This document shows positions 16,419-25,053 of a stretch of DNA of 64,000 nt, piece by piece. Both the position numbers and the translations under genes were made by a program. The stretch is from Amycolatopsis nigrescens CSC17Ta-90 (GTDB lineage: Bacteria; Actinomycetota; Actinomycetes; Mycobacteriales; Pseudonocardiaceae): positions 8,725,001 through 8,789,000 of the forward strand of contig NZ_ARVW01000001.1 in assembly GCF_000384315.1 (NCBI RefSeq), in the 5' to 3' direction. The number at the start of each line of letters is the position of its first letter. Position 1 is the stretch's first letter. Under the pieces are notes generated by a model. It saw nothing but the letters and a program-made list of their open reading frames with translations, did no database searches and was not told the DNA's origin.

Positions 16419-17048
16419 ATGGCCAGGGACCAGGACCGGCCCGCCCTGCCGCCCGCGCTACCGGTCGTGGACCAGCCACCGGCGGAACGGGCGGACGCGG
16501 CGCGCAACCGCCACAAGATCCTGGCCGCCGCGGAAGAGATCGTGGCAACGGATGGGGTGGAACACCTGACGATGAACGATCTCGCCGCCGCCGCGGGAGT
16601 CGGCGTCGGCACCGTCTACCGCCGGTTCGGTGACCTCGCCGGCGTGATCGACGCGATGATGAACGAGCGCGAAAACCAGCTCCAGCAAGCATTCATGGCC
16701 GGTCCGCCGCCACTCGGGCCGGGCGCGCCACCGGCCGACCGGGTACGCGCGTTCCTGCATTCCTATGTCGACCTGCTCGACACCTACGGCGACCTGCTGG
16801 CGGCGGCCGAGACCACCACGCCCAGCCTCCGTTACCGCGGCGCCTACGCCGTCCACCACATCCATCTGGTCACGCTGATCTCAGAGGCGAACCCCGGCCT
16901 GGACGCCCAGTACCTCGCCGACACCCTGCTCGCCGCCGTGGCCGCGAGCCACTTCGTGCACCAGCGCCGGCACCGGAAAATGAGCGTCCGCCGGATCAAG
17001 ACCGGCCTCGACACCCTCCTCGACTGCCTACTCCAAGCGTCGCGCTGA
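16419..17048 (+). CDS. TetR-family regulator, likely repressor of the amidohydrolase gene
   Basis: The 209-aa protein has a TetR HTH: RHKILAAAEEIVATDGVEHLTMNDLAAAAGVGVGTVYRRFGD, with recognition helix VGVGTVYRRF. The ATG at 16419 follows GAGGAGGGGA; an in-frame GTG at 16386 precedes that site and is rejected. Its recognition helix is nearly identical to that of the TetR at 23609 (VGVGTVYRHF), matching the identical operator cores at both loci. Divergent placement suggests repression of itself and the amidohydrolase. Confidence 0.85.
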   Translation: MARDQDRPALPPALPVVDQPPAERADAARNRHKILAAAEEIVATDGVEHLTMNDLAAAAGVGVGTVYRRFGDLAGVIDAMMNERENQLQQAFMAGPPPLGPGAPPADRVRAFLHSYVDLLDTYGDLLAAAETTTPSLRYRGAYAVHHIHLVTLISEANPGLDAQYLADTLLAAVAASHFVHQRRHRKMSVRRIKTGLDTLLDCLLQASR

Positions 17049-17112
17049 ACCAGGGACTTCTCGGGGGCGTGCCCTGATGTGCCGCGCAACCGCGGCGCCT
17101 AACGTCCGCACC

Positions 17113-18225
17113 ATGACCTTCCGGCCTTTGCTCGTCCTGCTTGCCGCCGCGGTGTCACTGGGGTGTCTAGTCGCGCCGAGCGCAGTCGCGGCCGAGGGGG
17201 CGTCACGGCCGCAGCTCGCGCTGCCCGCGCCCACCGGCCCGTTCCCGGTGGGCAAGACCACCCGGCATCTGCGCGATGAGTCCCGCGCCGACTTCTGGGT
17301 GCCGCAGGAGCGCCGGGAACTGATGGTGTCCCTGTGGTATCCGGCGCTGCTACCGACCGGTCGTCGCGCGCCGTACGTGACCCCGGCGGAGTCCGCGGCA
17401 CTGGTGCAAGCGCTCAAGGTGCCCGGCGTACCGGCGGACGTGCTGACCACCGTGCGCACCCACGCCTCGGTCGATGCGCCACCGCTGCCACGGCCGGCGC
17501 CGCTGGTGGTGCTCTCCCCTGGTGTCAGCCTGCCCCGCGCCACGCTCACCGCGCTGGGCGAGGACCTGGCCAGCCGCGGCTATCTGGTGGCCGCCGTGGA
17601 CCACAACCACGAGGCCATCGCGATCACCTTCCCGGACGGCCGGACCACCGGCTGCCTCGCCTGCGGGTCCGAGGACGGTGCCGGCGCGTCGCGCAACCGG
17701 GCCGCCGATGTGTCGTTCGTGCTCGACCAGCTCACCGGACCCGACGCCTGGCCCGGCCAGCGCGTCGAGCCTCGCCGGATCGCGATGGTGGGCCACTCGC
17801 TCGGTGGCGCCAGTGCGATCGCCGCGATGCGGGCCGACGACCGCCTTCGTGCCGGGATCAACCTGGACGGCCGGGTACACGTTCAGCCCGACGGCCTGGA
17901 CCGGCCGTTCCTCCTGCTCGGCACCCCCGACCACCAGCCCGCCGGCCGGGACCGCTCGTGGGACGACGCGTGGTCCGGCCTGACCGGGTGGAAGCGCTGG
18001 CTCACCGTCTCCGGCACCGGCCACAACACCTTCACCGACCACCCCCTGCTCGCCGAGCAGCTCGGGATGCCGTTGCCGGAGGGGCAGACCATGCCCGCGC
18101 GGCGGGGCACCGAGATCACCCGCACCTATGTGGCCGCGTTCGTCGACCGGCATCTCCGTGCCGGCACCGGACCGCTGCTGGACCGGCCATCGTACCGCTA
18201 TCCCGAGGTGCGGCACTGGCACTGA
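17113..18225 (+). CDS. Secreted alpha/beta hydrolase, PAF-acetylhydrolase-like
   Basis: The 370-aa product begins TFRPLLVLLAAAVSLGCLV...AVAA, a signal peptide; the Cys in SLGC could alternatively be a lipobox. The mature part has RRELMVSLWYPA, VVLSPG, YLVAAVDHNHEA (oxyanion region), VGHSLGGASA (nucleophile Ser near residue 229) and GTGHNTFTD (catalytic His). This order is typical of plasma-type platelet-activating-factor acetylhydrolases and lipase-like esterases. The substrate is unknown. No strong ribosome site precedes the ATG at 17113; the upstream in-frame codon at 17077 is not better supported. Another hydrolase gene follows 29 bases later. Confidence 0.75.
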   Translation: MTFRPLLVLLAAAVSLGCLVAPSAVAAEGASRPQLALPAPTGPFPVGKTTRHLRDESRADFWVPQERRELMVSLWYPALLPTGRRAPYVTPAESAALVQALKVPGVPADVLTTVRTHASVDAPPLPRPAPLVVLSPGVSLPRATLTALGEDLASRGYLVAAVDHNHEAIAITFPDGRTTGCLACGSEDGAGASRNRAADVSFVLDQLTGPDAWPGQRVEPRRIAMVGHSLGGASAIAAMRADDRLRAGINLDGRVHVQPDGLDRPFLLLGTPDHQPAGRDRSWDDAWSGLTGWKRWLTVSGTGHNTFTDHPLLAEQLGMPLPEGQTMPARRGTEITRTYVAAFVDRHLRAGTGPLLDRPSYRYPEVRHWH

Positions 18226-18254
18226 GCCCTGCGCTCGTTGAGCATGATGGGGTG

Positions 18255-19061
18255 GTGCGCAAACGGATGTTGATCGGGCTCGCGGTGGTCGTCACCATCA
18301 TGGCCGTGGTCTTCGGTGGCGCCTTCGCTTTCCAGCGCAAGCTCATCTACCTGCCCTCCGGCGGGCCGCTGCCGGACGCGGCCGAGGTCCTGCCCGGCGG
18401 GCGGGACGTCACCCTCGTCACCGGCGACGGCCTGCGGCTGACGGCCTGGTACTTCCCCGTCGCCGCGGCGCGGGCCACCGTGCTGGTCGCACCGGGCAAC
18501 GCGGGAAACCGGTCACTTCGAGTTCCGCTGGCACGTGCGCTGAGCGCGCGCGGGCTGTCCGTGCTGCTGCTCGACTATCGCGGCTACGGCGGCAACGCCG
18601 GCGACCCGACCGAGTCCGGGCTCGCGCTCGACGTCCGCGCGGCCCGCGAGTTCCTGGTGCGCGAAGCGGGTGTGTCGCCGGAGCGGTTGCTGTACTTCGG
18701 CGAGAGCCTCGGCGCGGCGGTGGTCACCGAGCTCGCCATCGAGCATCCGCCGGCCGGCCTGGTGCTGCGCTCGCCGTTCGTCGATCTCGCCTCGGTCGGC
18801 CGGCGGCACTATCCGTTCCTGCCGGTGCGCTGGCTGCTGCTGGACAAGTTTCCGGTCGCAGAGCACATTTCACGGGTGAGGACGCCGGTCACCGTGGTGT
18901 ACGGCGGTGCCGACTCGATCGTCCCGCCGGAGCAGAGCCTCGCGGTGGCAACGGCGACGGACGGCCGAGCGGTCGAAGTGCCGGGGGCCGACCACAACGA
19001 TCTGGTGCTGCTGACCGGCCCGGACCTGCTCGACGCGATCACCGGACTGGCCGGACCATGA
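18255..19061 (+). CDS. Membrane-anchored alpha/beta hydrolase (BEM46/ABHD13-like)
   Basis: The 268-aa protein has one N-terminal membrane anchor (MLIGLAVVVTIMAVVFGGAF) followed by an extracytoplasmic hydrolase domain. It has the family's RKLIYLPSG start, GNAGNRS oxyanion segment, LDYRGYGGNAG, GESLGAAV nucleophile elbow, VVYGGADSIVPP (Asp) and GADHNDL (His). Relatives are serine hydrolases of the BEM46 group with uncertain substrates. The start is one of two adjacent GTGs (18252/18255) or the ATG at 18267. It lies close behind the PAF-AH-like gene, suggesting a two-gene operon. Confidence 0.75.
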   Translation: MRKRMLIGLAVVVTIMAVVFGGAFAFQRKLIYLPSGGPLPDAAEVLPGGRDVTLVTGDGLRLTAWYFPVAAARATVLVAPGNAGNRSLRVPLARALSARGLSVLLLDYRGYGGNAGDPTESGLALDVRAAREFLVREAGVSPERLLYFGESLGAAVVTELAIEHPPAGLVLRSPFVDLASVGRRHYPFLPVRWLLLDKFPVAEHISRVRTPVTVVYGGADSIVPPEQSLAVATATDGRAVEVPGADHNDLVLLTGPDLLDAITGLAGP

Positions 19062-19070
19062 AATCCCCGG

Positions 19071-19691
19071 TCAGCCGCCCTCGGGTGCGGTCACCTTGTC
19101 GTCGATGTCCGGGACCCAGAAGCAGAGTTCCAGGGTCTTCAGGTTCGCCCAGTGGGCGTGCTTGCGCCCCTGCGTGATCAACCCGGGGACGGCGACGGCG
19201 AACAGCACCAGGCAGCCGGCCGCGAACACAGGGTTGCGCCCGGTGAAGAGTTCGACCGCCGAGGCGACGAACCCGAACACCATCGGCGGGCTGGAGTTGC
19301 GCAGCATCAGCCCGGACGAACGCATCCGCGTCACTTCGAGGGCGACATCCTTGTCGTGCAGCAGCAAGGCCGAATACAGCAGGAACGTGTCCGCCTTGAC
19401 GAAGGCGCGATCGCGGGCCGCGGGATTCCGGCGGAGGAACTCCTGCCGCAGGTCGCGCTGCCGCCGCCGGGGCAGCAGCCGCTCGGCCCAAGCACCGAGC
19501 GGATAGGCCAGGTAACCCAGCAGGTAGCTGACCAGCACGATGCCGATCACCAGCAGCACCACCGGTCCCCTGCCGACCGCGCCGAGGTCGATCCAGTGCA
19601 GCCGGCCGGCGAGGTAGGCGAAGACGGACAGGTGCAGCGCACCCGGGATGGTGTAGGTGAACAGGTCGAACAGGCCCACGGCGAACGTCAC
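19071..19691 (-). CDS. Integral membrane protein of unknown function (206 aa)
   Basis: There are two N-terminal hydrophobic segments (FDLFTYTIPGALHLSVFAYLAG and VVLLVIGIVLVSYLLGYLAYPLG), a cytoplasmic Arg-rich helix (RRRQRDLRQEFLRRNP), and two C-terminal segments (PPMVFGFVASAVELF, AAGCLVLFAVAVPGLI). I know no named function for it. It converges on the BEM46-like hydrolase gene with 9 bases between stops. It lies 68 bases downstream of the stop of the divergent-side molybdenum hydroxylase operon read on the same strand, so it may be that operon's last gene. Confidence 0.6.
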   Translation of the reverse strand: MTFAVGLFDLFTYTIPGALHLSVFAYLAGRLHWIDLGAVGRGPVVLLVIGIVLVSYLLGYLAYPLGAWAERLLPRRRQRDLRQEFLRRNPAARDRAFVKADTFLLYSALLLHDKDVALEVTRMRSSGLMLRNSSPPMVFGFVASAVELFTGRNPVFAAGCLVLFAVAVPGLITQGRKHAHWANLKTLELCFWVPDIDDKVTAPEGG

Positions 19692-19758
19692 CCGAAGATC
19701 AAAACCGGGTACCGCCCCAGCCGCTACGGCCGATCGGGTGAGTCTCGAAGCCTTGGCG

Positions 19759-21930
19759 CTACTCCAGGAGATCCTCGATCACGATGGGAATGTCGCGGAC
19801 CCGGATGCCGGTGGCGTTGTAGACGGCGTTGGCCACCGCCGCCGCCATGCCGACCGCGCCGATCTCGCCCACTCCCCTGGCACCGACGTCGTTGTGCAGC
19901 GTGTCCGGGTACTCGACGAAGTGCACGTCGACCTCCGGGATGTCCGCGTTCACCGGAATCAGGTAGCCGGCGAAGTCACCGTTGGCGTGCCTGCCGTTCC
20001 CCTCGACCTCCAGTCCCTCGTGCAGGGCGGCCGACACGCCCCAGATCATGCCGCCGATGATCTGGCTGCGGGCCGTCTTGTCGTTGATGATCCGGCCGGC
20101 GTCGAACACGCTGAGCATGCGGGACACCCTGGCCTCCCGCGTCCACCGGTGCACGCGGACCTCGCAGAACTGGGCACCGAACGAGCTGAACGAGTGCTTG
20201 CTCATCTCCTCGCCTGGTGCCGAGGAACCGGTCGCCGAGATCGACGTGCGACCCAACGCCCGCAACAGCTCGCCGAAGGTCATCGCCCGCGCACCGTCCT
20301 GCACGCGACCGTCCGCGTAGGTGACCTCGCTGCCCTCGAACGGCGCGCCCGCGGACGACGCCGCGGCCAGCAGGCTGTCGATCACCGTGGCCGCGGCGAT
20401 CATGGTGGCCGAGCCCGCGCTCGCGGTGGCCGTCGACCCACCGGACAGGCCACCCGCCGGGAAGGCCGAGTCACCGAGGCGGGACGTGACCCGCTCCGGC
20501 GAAATGTCCAGCGATTCGGCGCCCACCAGGGAAAGCACGGTGAACAGGCCGGTTCCCGGGTCCGCGCCGCCGGTGGAGACCACGGCCGTGTCGTCGTCCC
20601 GCAGCGTGATCTCGACGCTGGCCGGGAACCGGATCGCGGGGAACATGGCGGTCGCGGTGCCCACCCCGACCAGCCAGTCGCCGTCCGTTCGCTCGCCGGG
20701 TGGCCGGTTCGTCCAGCCGAACCGGGTCGCCCCGATCCGGTAGCACTCTTCGAGATGCTTGCTCGACCACTGCAGGTCGCTGGCCATCGGCCCGGTCGAG
20801 TTGTTCTTCAGCCGCAGCTCGACGGGGTCCATCTTCAGCGCGACCGCCAGCTCGTCGATCGCGCTCTCCAGCGCGAAGGACCCCGGTGCCTCGCCCGGCG
20901 CGCGCATGAACGTGCCGGGCGGGATGTTCAGCGGCACCATCTTCTGGCTGATGGCCAGGTTCTGGGTGGCGTACCACTCGGGAGACGTGGTGTGCGAGGT
21001 CGGTTCGATGAACGACCGGTCCATGGACGTGCTGGAGAACGAGTCGTGCCGCACCGCGATCAGCGTGCCGTCCCCGGCCGCGCCGAGCGCGATCTTCTGC
21101 ACCGTGCCGGGACGGTTCGCGGTCGCGACGAAGACCTGCTCCCGGCTCAGCGCGGCCTTGACCGGCCTGCCCAGCGCCTTGGCCGCCGCCGCGGCCAGGA
21201 ACGCCGGGGCGGACGTGCGCGCCTTACCGCCGAAGGCACCGCCCACGAAGGGGTTCACCGTGTGCACCGCCGACTGCTCCAGCTCCAGCGCGGCGGCGAG
21301 TTCCATCTGCTGGAGGTAGGCCGCCTGGTTTCCACTGTAGACGGTCAGGGTGCCGGCCTCCCAGACCGCGACCGCGGAGTGCGGCTCCATCGCTGCGTGG
21401 TTCTGGGTCGCGGTGGAGTACGTGGCCTCGACGACGACCTCGCTCGCCGCCAGCGCGTCCTCAATGGACTCCACACCGTCGGCGAGGATGGCGAGCTCCG
21501 GTGGCGACCCGTCGCGGGCGGCCGGCGCGTCCTCGGCGGTGGCGAGGCCGTCGCGCAACGAGGTCACGGCCGGACGCTGCCGGTACGACACCTCGACCAG
21601 CATCGCCGCGTCCCTGGCCTGCTCGAAGGTCTCCGCCACCACGAAGCCGATCGGCTGGCCGTAGTAGGCGACCTCCTTGTCCTGCATCGGAACCCACGTC
21701 TCGCCGAACAGCGGGGTGCTCGGCGTGCGCAGCTCCAGCGGGTCGAAGGGCGAGTAGACACCGAGCACGCCGGGCGAGCTCTTCGCCGCCGTGACGTCCA
21801 TGGCCTCGATCTCGCCGTTGGCGATGGTGCTGGTCACCAAGTAGCCGTAGACCATGCCGGGGAAGTTGTGGTCCAGCCCGTACCTTGCCCGGCCGGTGAC
21901 CTTCCGCGGGCCGTCCACCCTGCTGCTCAT
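19759..21930 (-). CDS. Molybdopterin-binding subunit of a xanthine dehydrogenase-family hydroxylase
   Basis: The 723-aa protein is the large Mo-subunit type: VDGPRKVTGRARYGLD start, PSTPLFGETW, HNAAMEPHSAVAVWE (CoxL/XdhC signature), NPFVGGAFGGKARTS, MRAPGEAPGSFALES and a C-terminal GVGEIGAVG in which the Glu of the GVGE motif is the expected catalytic base. Such enzymes hydroxylate N-heterocycles or aldehydes with electrons passed to FAD and 2Fe-2S subunits. Its ATG overlaps the FAD-subunit stop by ATGA, showing a coupled operon. The substrate is not evident; the shared operator with the amidohydrolase favours a heterocycle. Confidence 0.85.
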   Translation of the reverse strand: MSSRVDGPRKVTGRARYGLDHNFPGMVYGYLVTSTIANGEIEAMDVTAAKSSPGVLGVYSPFDPLELRTPSTPLFGETWVPMQDKEVAYYGQPIGFVVAETFEQARDAAMLVEVSYRQRPAVTSLRDGLATAEDAPAARDGSPPELAILADGVESIEDALAASEVVVEATYSTATQNHAAMEPHSAVAVWEAGTLTVYSGNQAAYLQQMELAAALELEQSAVHTVNPFVGGAFGGKARTSAPAFLAAAAAKALGRPVKAALSREQVFVATANRPGTVQKIALGAAGDGTLIAVRHDSFSSTSMDRSFIEPTSHTTSPEWYATQNLAISQKMVPLNIPPGTFMRAPGEAPGSFALESAIDELAVALKMDPVELRLKNNSTGPMASDLQWSSKHLEECYRIGATRFGWTNRPPGERTDGDWLVGVGTATAMFPAIRFPASVEITLRDDDTAVVSTGGADPGTGLFTVLSLVGAESLDISPERVTSRLGDSAFPAGGLSGGSTATASAGSATMIAAATVIDSLLAAASSAGAPFEGSEVTYADGRVQDGARAMTFGELLRALGRTSISATGSSAPGEEMSKHSFSSFGAQFCEVRVHRWTREARVSRMLSVFDAGRIINDKTARSQIIGGMIWGVSAALHEGLEVEGNGRHANGDFAGYLIPVNADIPEVDVHFVEYPDTLHNDVGARGVGEIGAVGMAAAVANAVYNATGIRVRDIPIVIEDLLE

Positions 21931-22889
21931 GAGCGGCTCCCCTCGGTCAGTTCGAGCAGTGCGCGGACGATGGTCCGCTTCAACAAGGGCACCTTGAAAC
22001 CGTTCTCGGACAACGGCATGGCGCCGTCGGCCGCCACGGACGCGGCGTTCTCGAAGGACGCCAGAGTCACCGGCGCCCCGCGCAGGGCCTCCTCGACCGC
22101 GCCGAGGCGCCACGGCACGGTCCCCACGCCACCGACGGCCACCCTGGCACCGGCGATGTGCGAGTCCTGGATGTCCAGCGCGACCGCGGCGGAGCACAGC
22201 GCGAACTCGTAGGACTGCCGGTCCCGCACCTTGACGTAGGTGGAGTGCGAAGCCCAGTCCAGCCGCGGAACGCCGACCTCGGCGATCAGCTCACCGGGGC
22301 GCAGGTCGTTCTCCACCTCTGGCGTCTCACCCGGCACGCGGTAGAAGTCGGCCAGCTCGACCGTACGGCTCCCGGTGGGGCCGACCAGCCGGACCTCCGC
22401 GTCCAGCGCGACAAGGGCGACGGCCACGTCACTGGCGTGCGTCGCCACGCACCGATCGCTCGTGCCCAGCACCGCGTGCATCCGGTTGGACCCGGTGATC
22501 GCGGGGCAGCCGCTGCCCGGCTCGCGCTTGTTGCACGGCATGGTGACGTCGCGGAAGTAGGTGCAACGGTTGCGCTGCAACAGGTTCCCGCCGATGCTGG
22601 CCATGTTCCGCAGCTGCTGGGAAGCGCTCAGCAGCAGCGCCCTGGAGATCGCCGGGTACACCTCGGGATGCCCGGCGATGTCGCTCATCCGCTCCAGCGC
22701 GCCGATCCGCAGCCCGTCGCTGGTGTCGATGCCGCGCAACGGCAACTGGTTGATGTCCAGCACCTGCTGCGGCGTCATGACGTTGAGTTTCATCAGGTCG
22801 ACGAGGGTGGTTCCGCCGGCGAGGAAAGTGCCAGGGGTGGCGACCGCGGCTTCGACGGTCGCGGGTGCGGTGAGCTCAAACGGACGCAT
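21927..22889 (-). CDS. FAD-binding subunit of the xanthine dehydrogenase-family hydroxylase
   Basis: The 320-aa protein shows the CoxM/XdhB FAD signatures: [16 protein letters not shown] (pyrophosphate loop), [18 protein letters not shown] with two Cys that may ligate an extra Fe-S cluster as in 4-hydroxybenzoyl-CoA-reductase-like subunits, and the C-terminal CO dehydrogenase flavoprotein domain ([20 protein letters not shown]). It overlaps the Fe-S subunit gene upstream by 14 bases and the Mo-subunit gene by 4, typical of a coupled three-subunit operon. Confidence 0.85.
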   Translation of the reverse strand: MRPFELTAPATVEAAVATPGTFLAGGTTLVDLMKLNVMTPQQVLDINQLPLRGIDTSDGLRIGALERMSDIAGHPEVYPAISRALLLSASQQLRNMASIGGNLLQRNRCTYFRDVTMPCNKREPGSGCPAITGSNRMHAVLGTSDRCVATHASDVAVALVALDAEVRLVGPTGSRTVELADFYRVPGETPEVENDLRPGELIAEVGVPRLDWASHSTYVKVRDRQSYEFALCSAAVALDIQDSHIAGARVAVGGVGTVPWRLGAVEEALRGAPVTLASFENAASVAADGAMPLSENGFKVPLLKRTIVRALLELTEGSRS

Positions 22890-23337
22890 TGGCCTGCCTC
22901 GCCTGGTCGACTGCCTTGACGATGTTCGGGTAGGCCGCGCAGCGGCAGAGGTTGCCGGACATGAACTCCCGGACCTCCGCCGGGTCCTCGATCCCCTGCT
23001 CCACCGCGGCGACCGCGGACATGATCTGCCCGGAGGTGCAGAATCCGCACTGCAGGGCGTCCTGATCGACGAAGGCCTGCTGGACCGGGTGCAGCTTGTC
23101 CTCTGTGGACAGTGCTTCCACGGTGGTCACCCGCTCGCGCACGGTGGCGGCCAGGGTGAGGCACGAGAGCACCGGCCTGCCGTCGACGTGCACGGTGCAG
23201 GCACCGCACTGCCCTCGGTCGCAGCCCTTCTTCGGGCCGGTGATGGTGAGGTGCTCCCGCAACGCGTCCAACAGCGTCACACCGGGATCAACACTCAGTT
23301 CTTCGGTCTTGCCATTGATTTCGAGTGAGATGTCCAC
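22876..23337 (-). CDS. [2Fe-2S] subunit of the xanthine dehydrogenase-family hydroxylase
   Basis: The protein has both clusters of the family: plant-type [15 protein letters not shown] with a following LSC, and the four-helix CGFCTSGQ...GNLCRCAAY. The start is placed at the GTG whose complement is 23335-23337 because GGGAAAGAG lies just before it and the product then begins directly with [10 protein letters not shown]; a GTG at 23364 has no site. It is the first gene of the operon. Its promoter region contains two CGGAT-N4-ATCCG operators facing the TetR gene at 23609. Confidence 0.85.
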   Translation of the reverse strand: MDISLEINGKTEELSVDPGVTLLDALREHLTITGPKKGCDRGQCGACTVHVDGRPVLSCLTLAATVRERVTTVEALSTEDKLHPVQQAFVDQDALQCGFCTSGQIMSAVAAVEQGIEDPAEVREFMSGNLCRCAAYPNIVKAVDQARQANASV

Positions 23338-23450
23338 TGGATCTCTTTCCCGCAGATCGTCCACGAAGGAAGCCTGACGGCATGGGTTCGGTGGTGGGAC
23401 TACATCGAGTTCGAGTCGGGTTCGGCTAGGAGTTCGGCCATGAGCAGAGC

Positions 23451-23499
23451 CGGATATTCATCCGCTTCACCTCGTCGAGGCTAGCGGATTATAATCCGC
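23451..23499. promoter_or_regulatory. Two CGGAT-N4-ATCCG operators in the molybdenum hydroxylase/TetR divergent promoter
   Basis: CGGAT-ATTC-ATCCG (23451-23464) and GCGGAT-TATA-ATCCGC (23484-23499, a perfect 16-bp palindrome) lie 34 bases centre to centre. The second contains TATAAT on both strands, so a bound repressor would cover -10 elements of both directions. The core is identical to the pair at 16299-16338. Confidence 0.7.
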
Positions 23500-23608
23500 G
23501 TCGCAACGAGTGCCCGCACTTCTCGCCCTGGAGTTACTCCAGGTCCCGGCGGGTTTTCCCTAGTTCTGACGATGAACTCGATGAACCATACGGACACCGG
23601 GAGGGGCG

Positions 23609-24193
23609 ATGACGACGGGATCGGTCAGTCCCCGGCGCGCGGACACCCGGCGCAACCACGAGCGCATCCTGGTCGCGGCGGCGCGGTCGCTCGCCAGAAC
23701 GGGTGAAGTCTCGTTCAACGCCATCGCGAAGCAGGCCGAGGTGGGCGTCGGCACGGTGTACCGGCACTTCCCCACCCCGGAAGCGCTCATCCTGGCGGTC
23801 TACCAGCGCGAGGTGCGCCACCTCGTCGACGTCGTGCCGACCCTGCTCCGCAAGCACACGCCGGAAAAGGCGTTCCGGATCTGGACCACCGACCACCTGG
23901 CGCACTACATGATGACCAAGCGGGGGCTGGCCAACGCCCTTCGCACGGCGACGGCGTCCCACGGGGAACTACCCGCGAGTGCCTACGAGGCCATGGTCGG
24001 CGCGGTCTCCACCCTGCTGGAGGCCAATGTCGAGGCCGGCACCATCCGCGCCGGCCTCGCCCCGGAGACGGTCCTGCGCGGCCTTGGCGGCCTGCTGTAC
24101 CTCGATCCGAACAGCGACTGGAAGAGCCAGACCGAGAGCCTGGCCGACCTGCTGTGGCGGGGGATGCGCGCAGACGGTGCCTGCCAGGACTAA
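23609..24193 (+). CDS. TetR-family regulator of the molybdenum hydroxylase operon
   Basis: The 194-aa protein has the HTH RRNHERILVAAARSLARTGEVSFNAIAKQAEVGVGTVYRHFPT. The ATG at 23609 has GGGAGGGG upstream. It diverges from the Fe-S subunit gene and probably binds the palindromes at 23451-23499. The C-terminal domain (PASAYEAMVGAVSTLLEANVEAGTIR...) is typical of the TetR subgroup with SBP56/AcrR-like ligand pockets. Its recognition helix matches the TetR at 16419, so the two may cross-regulate. Confidence 0.85.
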   Translation: MTTGSVSPRRADTRRNHERILVAAARSLARTGEVSFNAIAKQAEVGVGTVYRHFPTPEALILAVYQREVRHLVDVVPTLLRKHTPEKAFRIWTTDHLAHYMMTKRGLANALRTATASHGELPASAYEAMVGAVSTLLEANVEAGTIRAGLAPETVLRGLGGLLYLDPNSDWKSQTESLADLLWRGMRADGACQD

Positions 24194-24196
24194 CCA

Positions 24197-24242
24197 TTGA
24201 CGCAACCAAGGGGTTGCCATAGAGTGGCAACCAATCGGTTGC
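24197..24242 (+). promoter_or_regulatory. Promoter with two GCAACC-N4-GGTTGC operators
   Basis: The -35 TTGACG (24197-24202) and -10 TAGAGT (24220-24225) have a 17-base spacer. Perfect 6-bp inverted repeats GCAACC-AAGG-GGTTGC (24202-24217) and GCAACC-AATC-GGTTGC (24227-24242) lie 25 bases apart, one inside the spacer and one after the -10. The second gene downstream encodes an ArsR regulator, so autorepression is likely. Confidence 0.7.
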
Positions 24243-24262
24243 TACTCACTTTGGAGGCTGTC

Positions 24263-24694
24263 ATGAGTTTTCCCGATCGCATCACCAGGACCGTCGAGCT
24301 CGCCCACCCGCCGAGCAAGGTCTGGACCGCGCTCACCACCGCCGAGGGGCTGGTCGCCTGGTTCGGCAACGAGACGACGATCGACCTGCGACCGGGCGGG
24401 GCCGGCTGGATGAAGTGGGCGGACGGGTCATCGGCCGACGTGCGGGTGGAACGGGTGGAGGAGCCGACCGTGTTCGGCTACACCTGGCAGATCTACGGGC
24501 TGCCCCAGGACGATCCGCGCCGGACCTACGTCGAGTTCACCCTCGAACCGGTCGATGCCGGCACGCGGCTGACCGTGGTCGAGACCGGTTTCGCCCAGCT
24601 GCCGGACGACCTGCACGACAAGGTTTTCGCCGGCAACACCGAAGGCTGGGCGGTAGAACTGGGCGAACTGGCCGCCTACCTCGATGCCCTCTGA
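24263..24694 (+). CDS. SRPBCC/AHSA1-domain protein
   Basis: The 143-aa protein has the START-like AHSA1 pattern: ITRTVELAHPPSKVWTALTTAEGLVAWFG start, WADGSSADVRVERVEEPTVFGYTW and a C-terminal GWAVELGELAAYLD helix. Such domains form a hydrophobic cavity. Pairs with ArsR regulators are frequent in actinobacteria, but their ligand is mostly unknown. The ATG at 24263 follows GGAGG; an in-frame TTG at 24197 would include the operators. It overlaps the ArsR gene by 11 bases, so they are co-translated. Confidence 0.85.
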   Translation: MSFPDRITRTVELAHPPSKVWTALTTAEGLVAWFGNETTIDLRPGGAGWMKWADGSSADVRVERVEEPTVFGYTWQIYGLPQDDPRRTYVEFTLEPVDAGTRLTVVETGFAQLPDDLHDKVFAGNTEGWAVELGELAAYLDAL

Positions 24695-25025
24695 CAGCGA
24701 GGCGATCGCCGAACAGGTCTTCACCGCACTGGCCGACCCGAGCCGGCGCGCCATCCTGGCCGCGCTGGCCTCGGGGGGCCAGGCCACGGTCACGGACCTG
24801 GCCGGCCGCCTGCCGATCACCCGGCAGGCCATCGCCAAGCACCTGAACCTGCTCGCCGAAGCCGGCCTGGTGACGGCCGAACCGGGGGAACGGCGCCGGG
24901 TGCGCTACCGGCTGCGATCCGCACCGATGCGGGTGGCGCAGCAGTTCCTGGCCGCGCTGGCCCGCGACTGGGGCGAGCAGCTCGACGCACTGGCCGAGCA
25001 CCTGAACCGGGATGCCAGCGGCTGA
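24684..25025 (+). CDS. ArsR-family transcriptional regulator
   Basis: The 113-aa winged-helix protein has VFTALADPSRRAILAALASGG, ITRQAIAKHLNLLAEAGLV (recognition helix) and a GERRRVRYRL wing. It lacks the CXC metal-binding motif of metal-sensing ArsR proteins, so it probably senses an organic signal or is controlled through its partner. It overlaps the SRPBCC gene and presumably binds the twin GCAACC-N4-GGTTGC sites in the promoter of the pair. Confidence 0.85.
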   Translation: MPSDSEAIAEQVFTALADPSRRAILAALASGGQATVTDLAGRLPITRQAIAKHLNLLAEAGLVTAEPGERRRVRYRLRSAPMRVAQQFLAALARDWGEQLDALAEHLNRDASG

Positions 25026-25053
25026 GCACCACCGTTGTGGAACCCGGATTCGC

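Noticed and set aside
19657..22212. A long plus-strand frame opposite the Mo-subunit gene
   Set aside because: Antisense high-GC artefact; Arg/His/Gly-rich and without domains, whereas the minus-strand frame has the full molybdopterin signature set.
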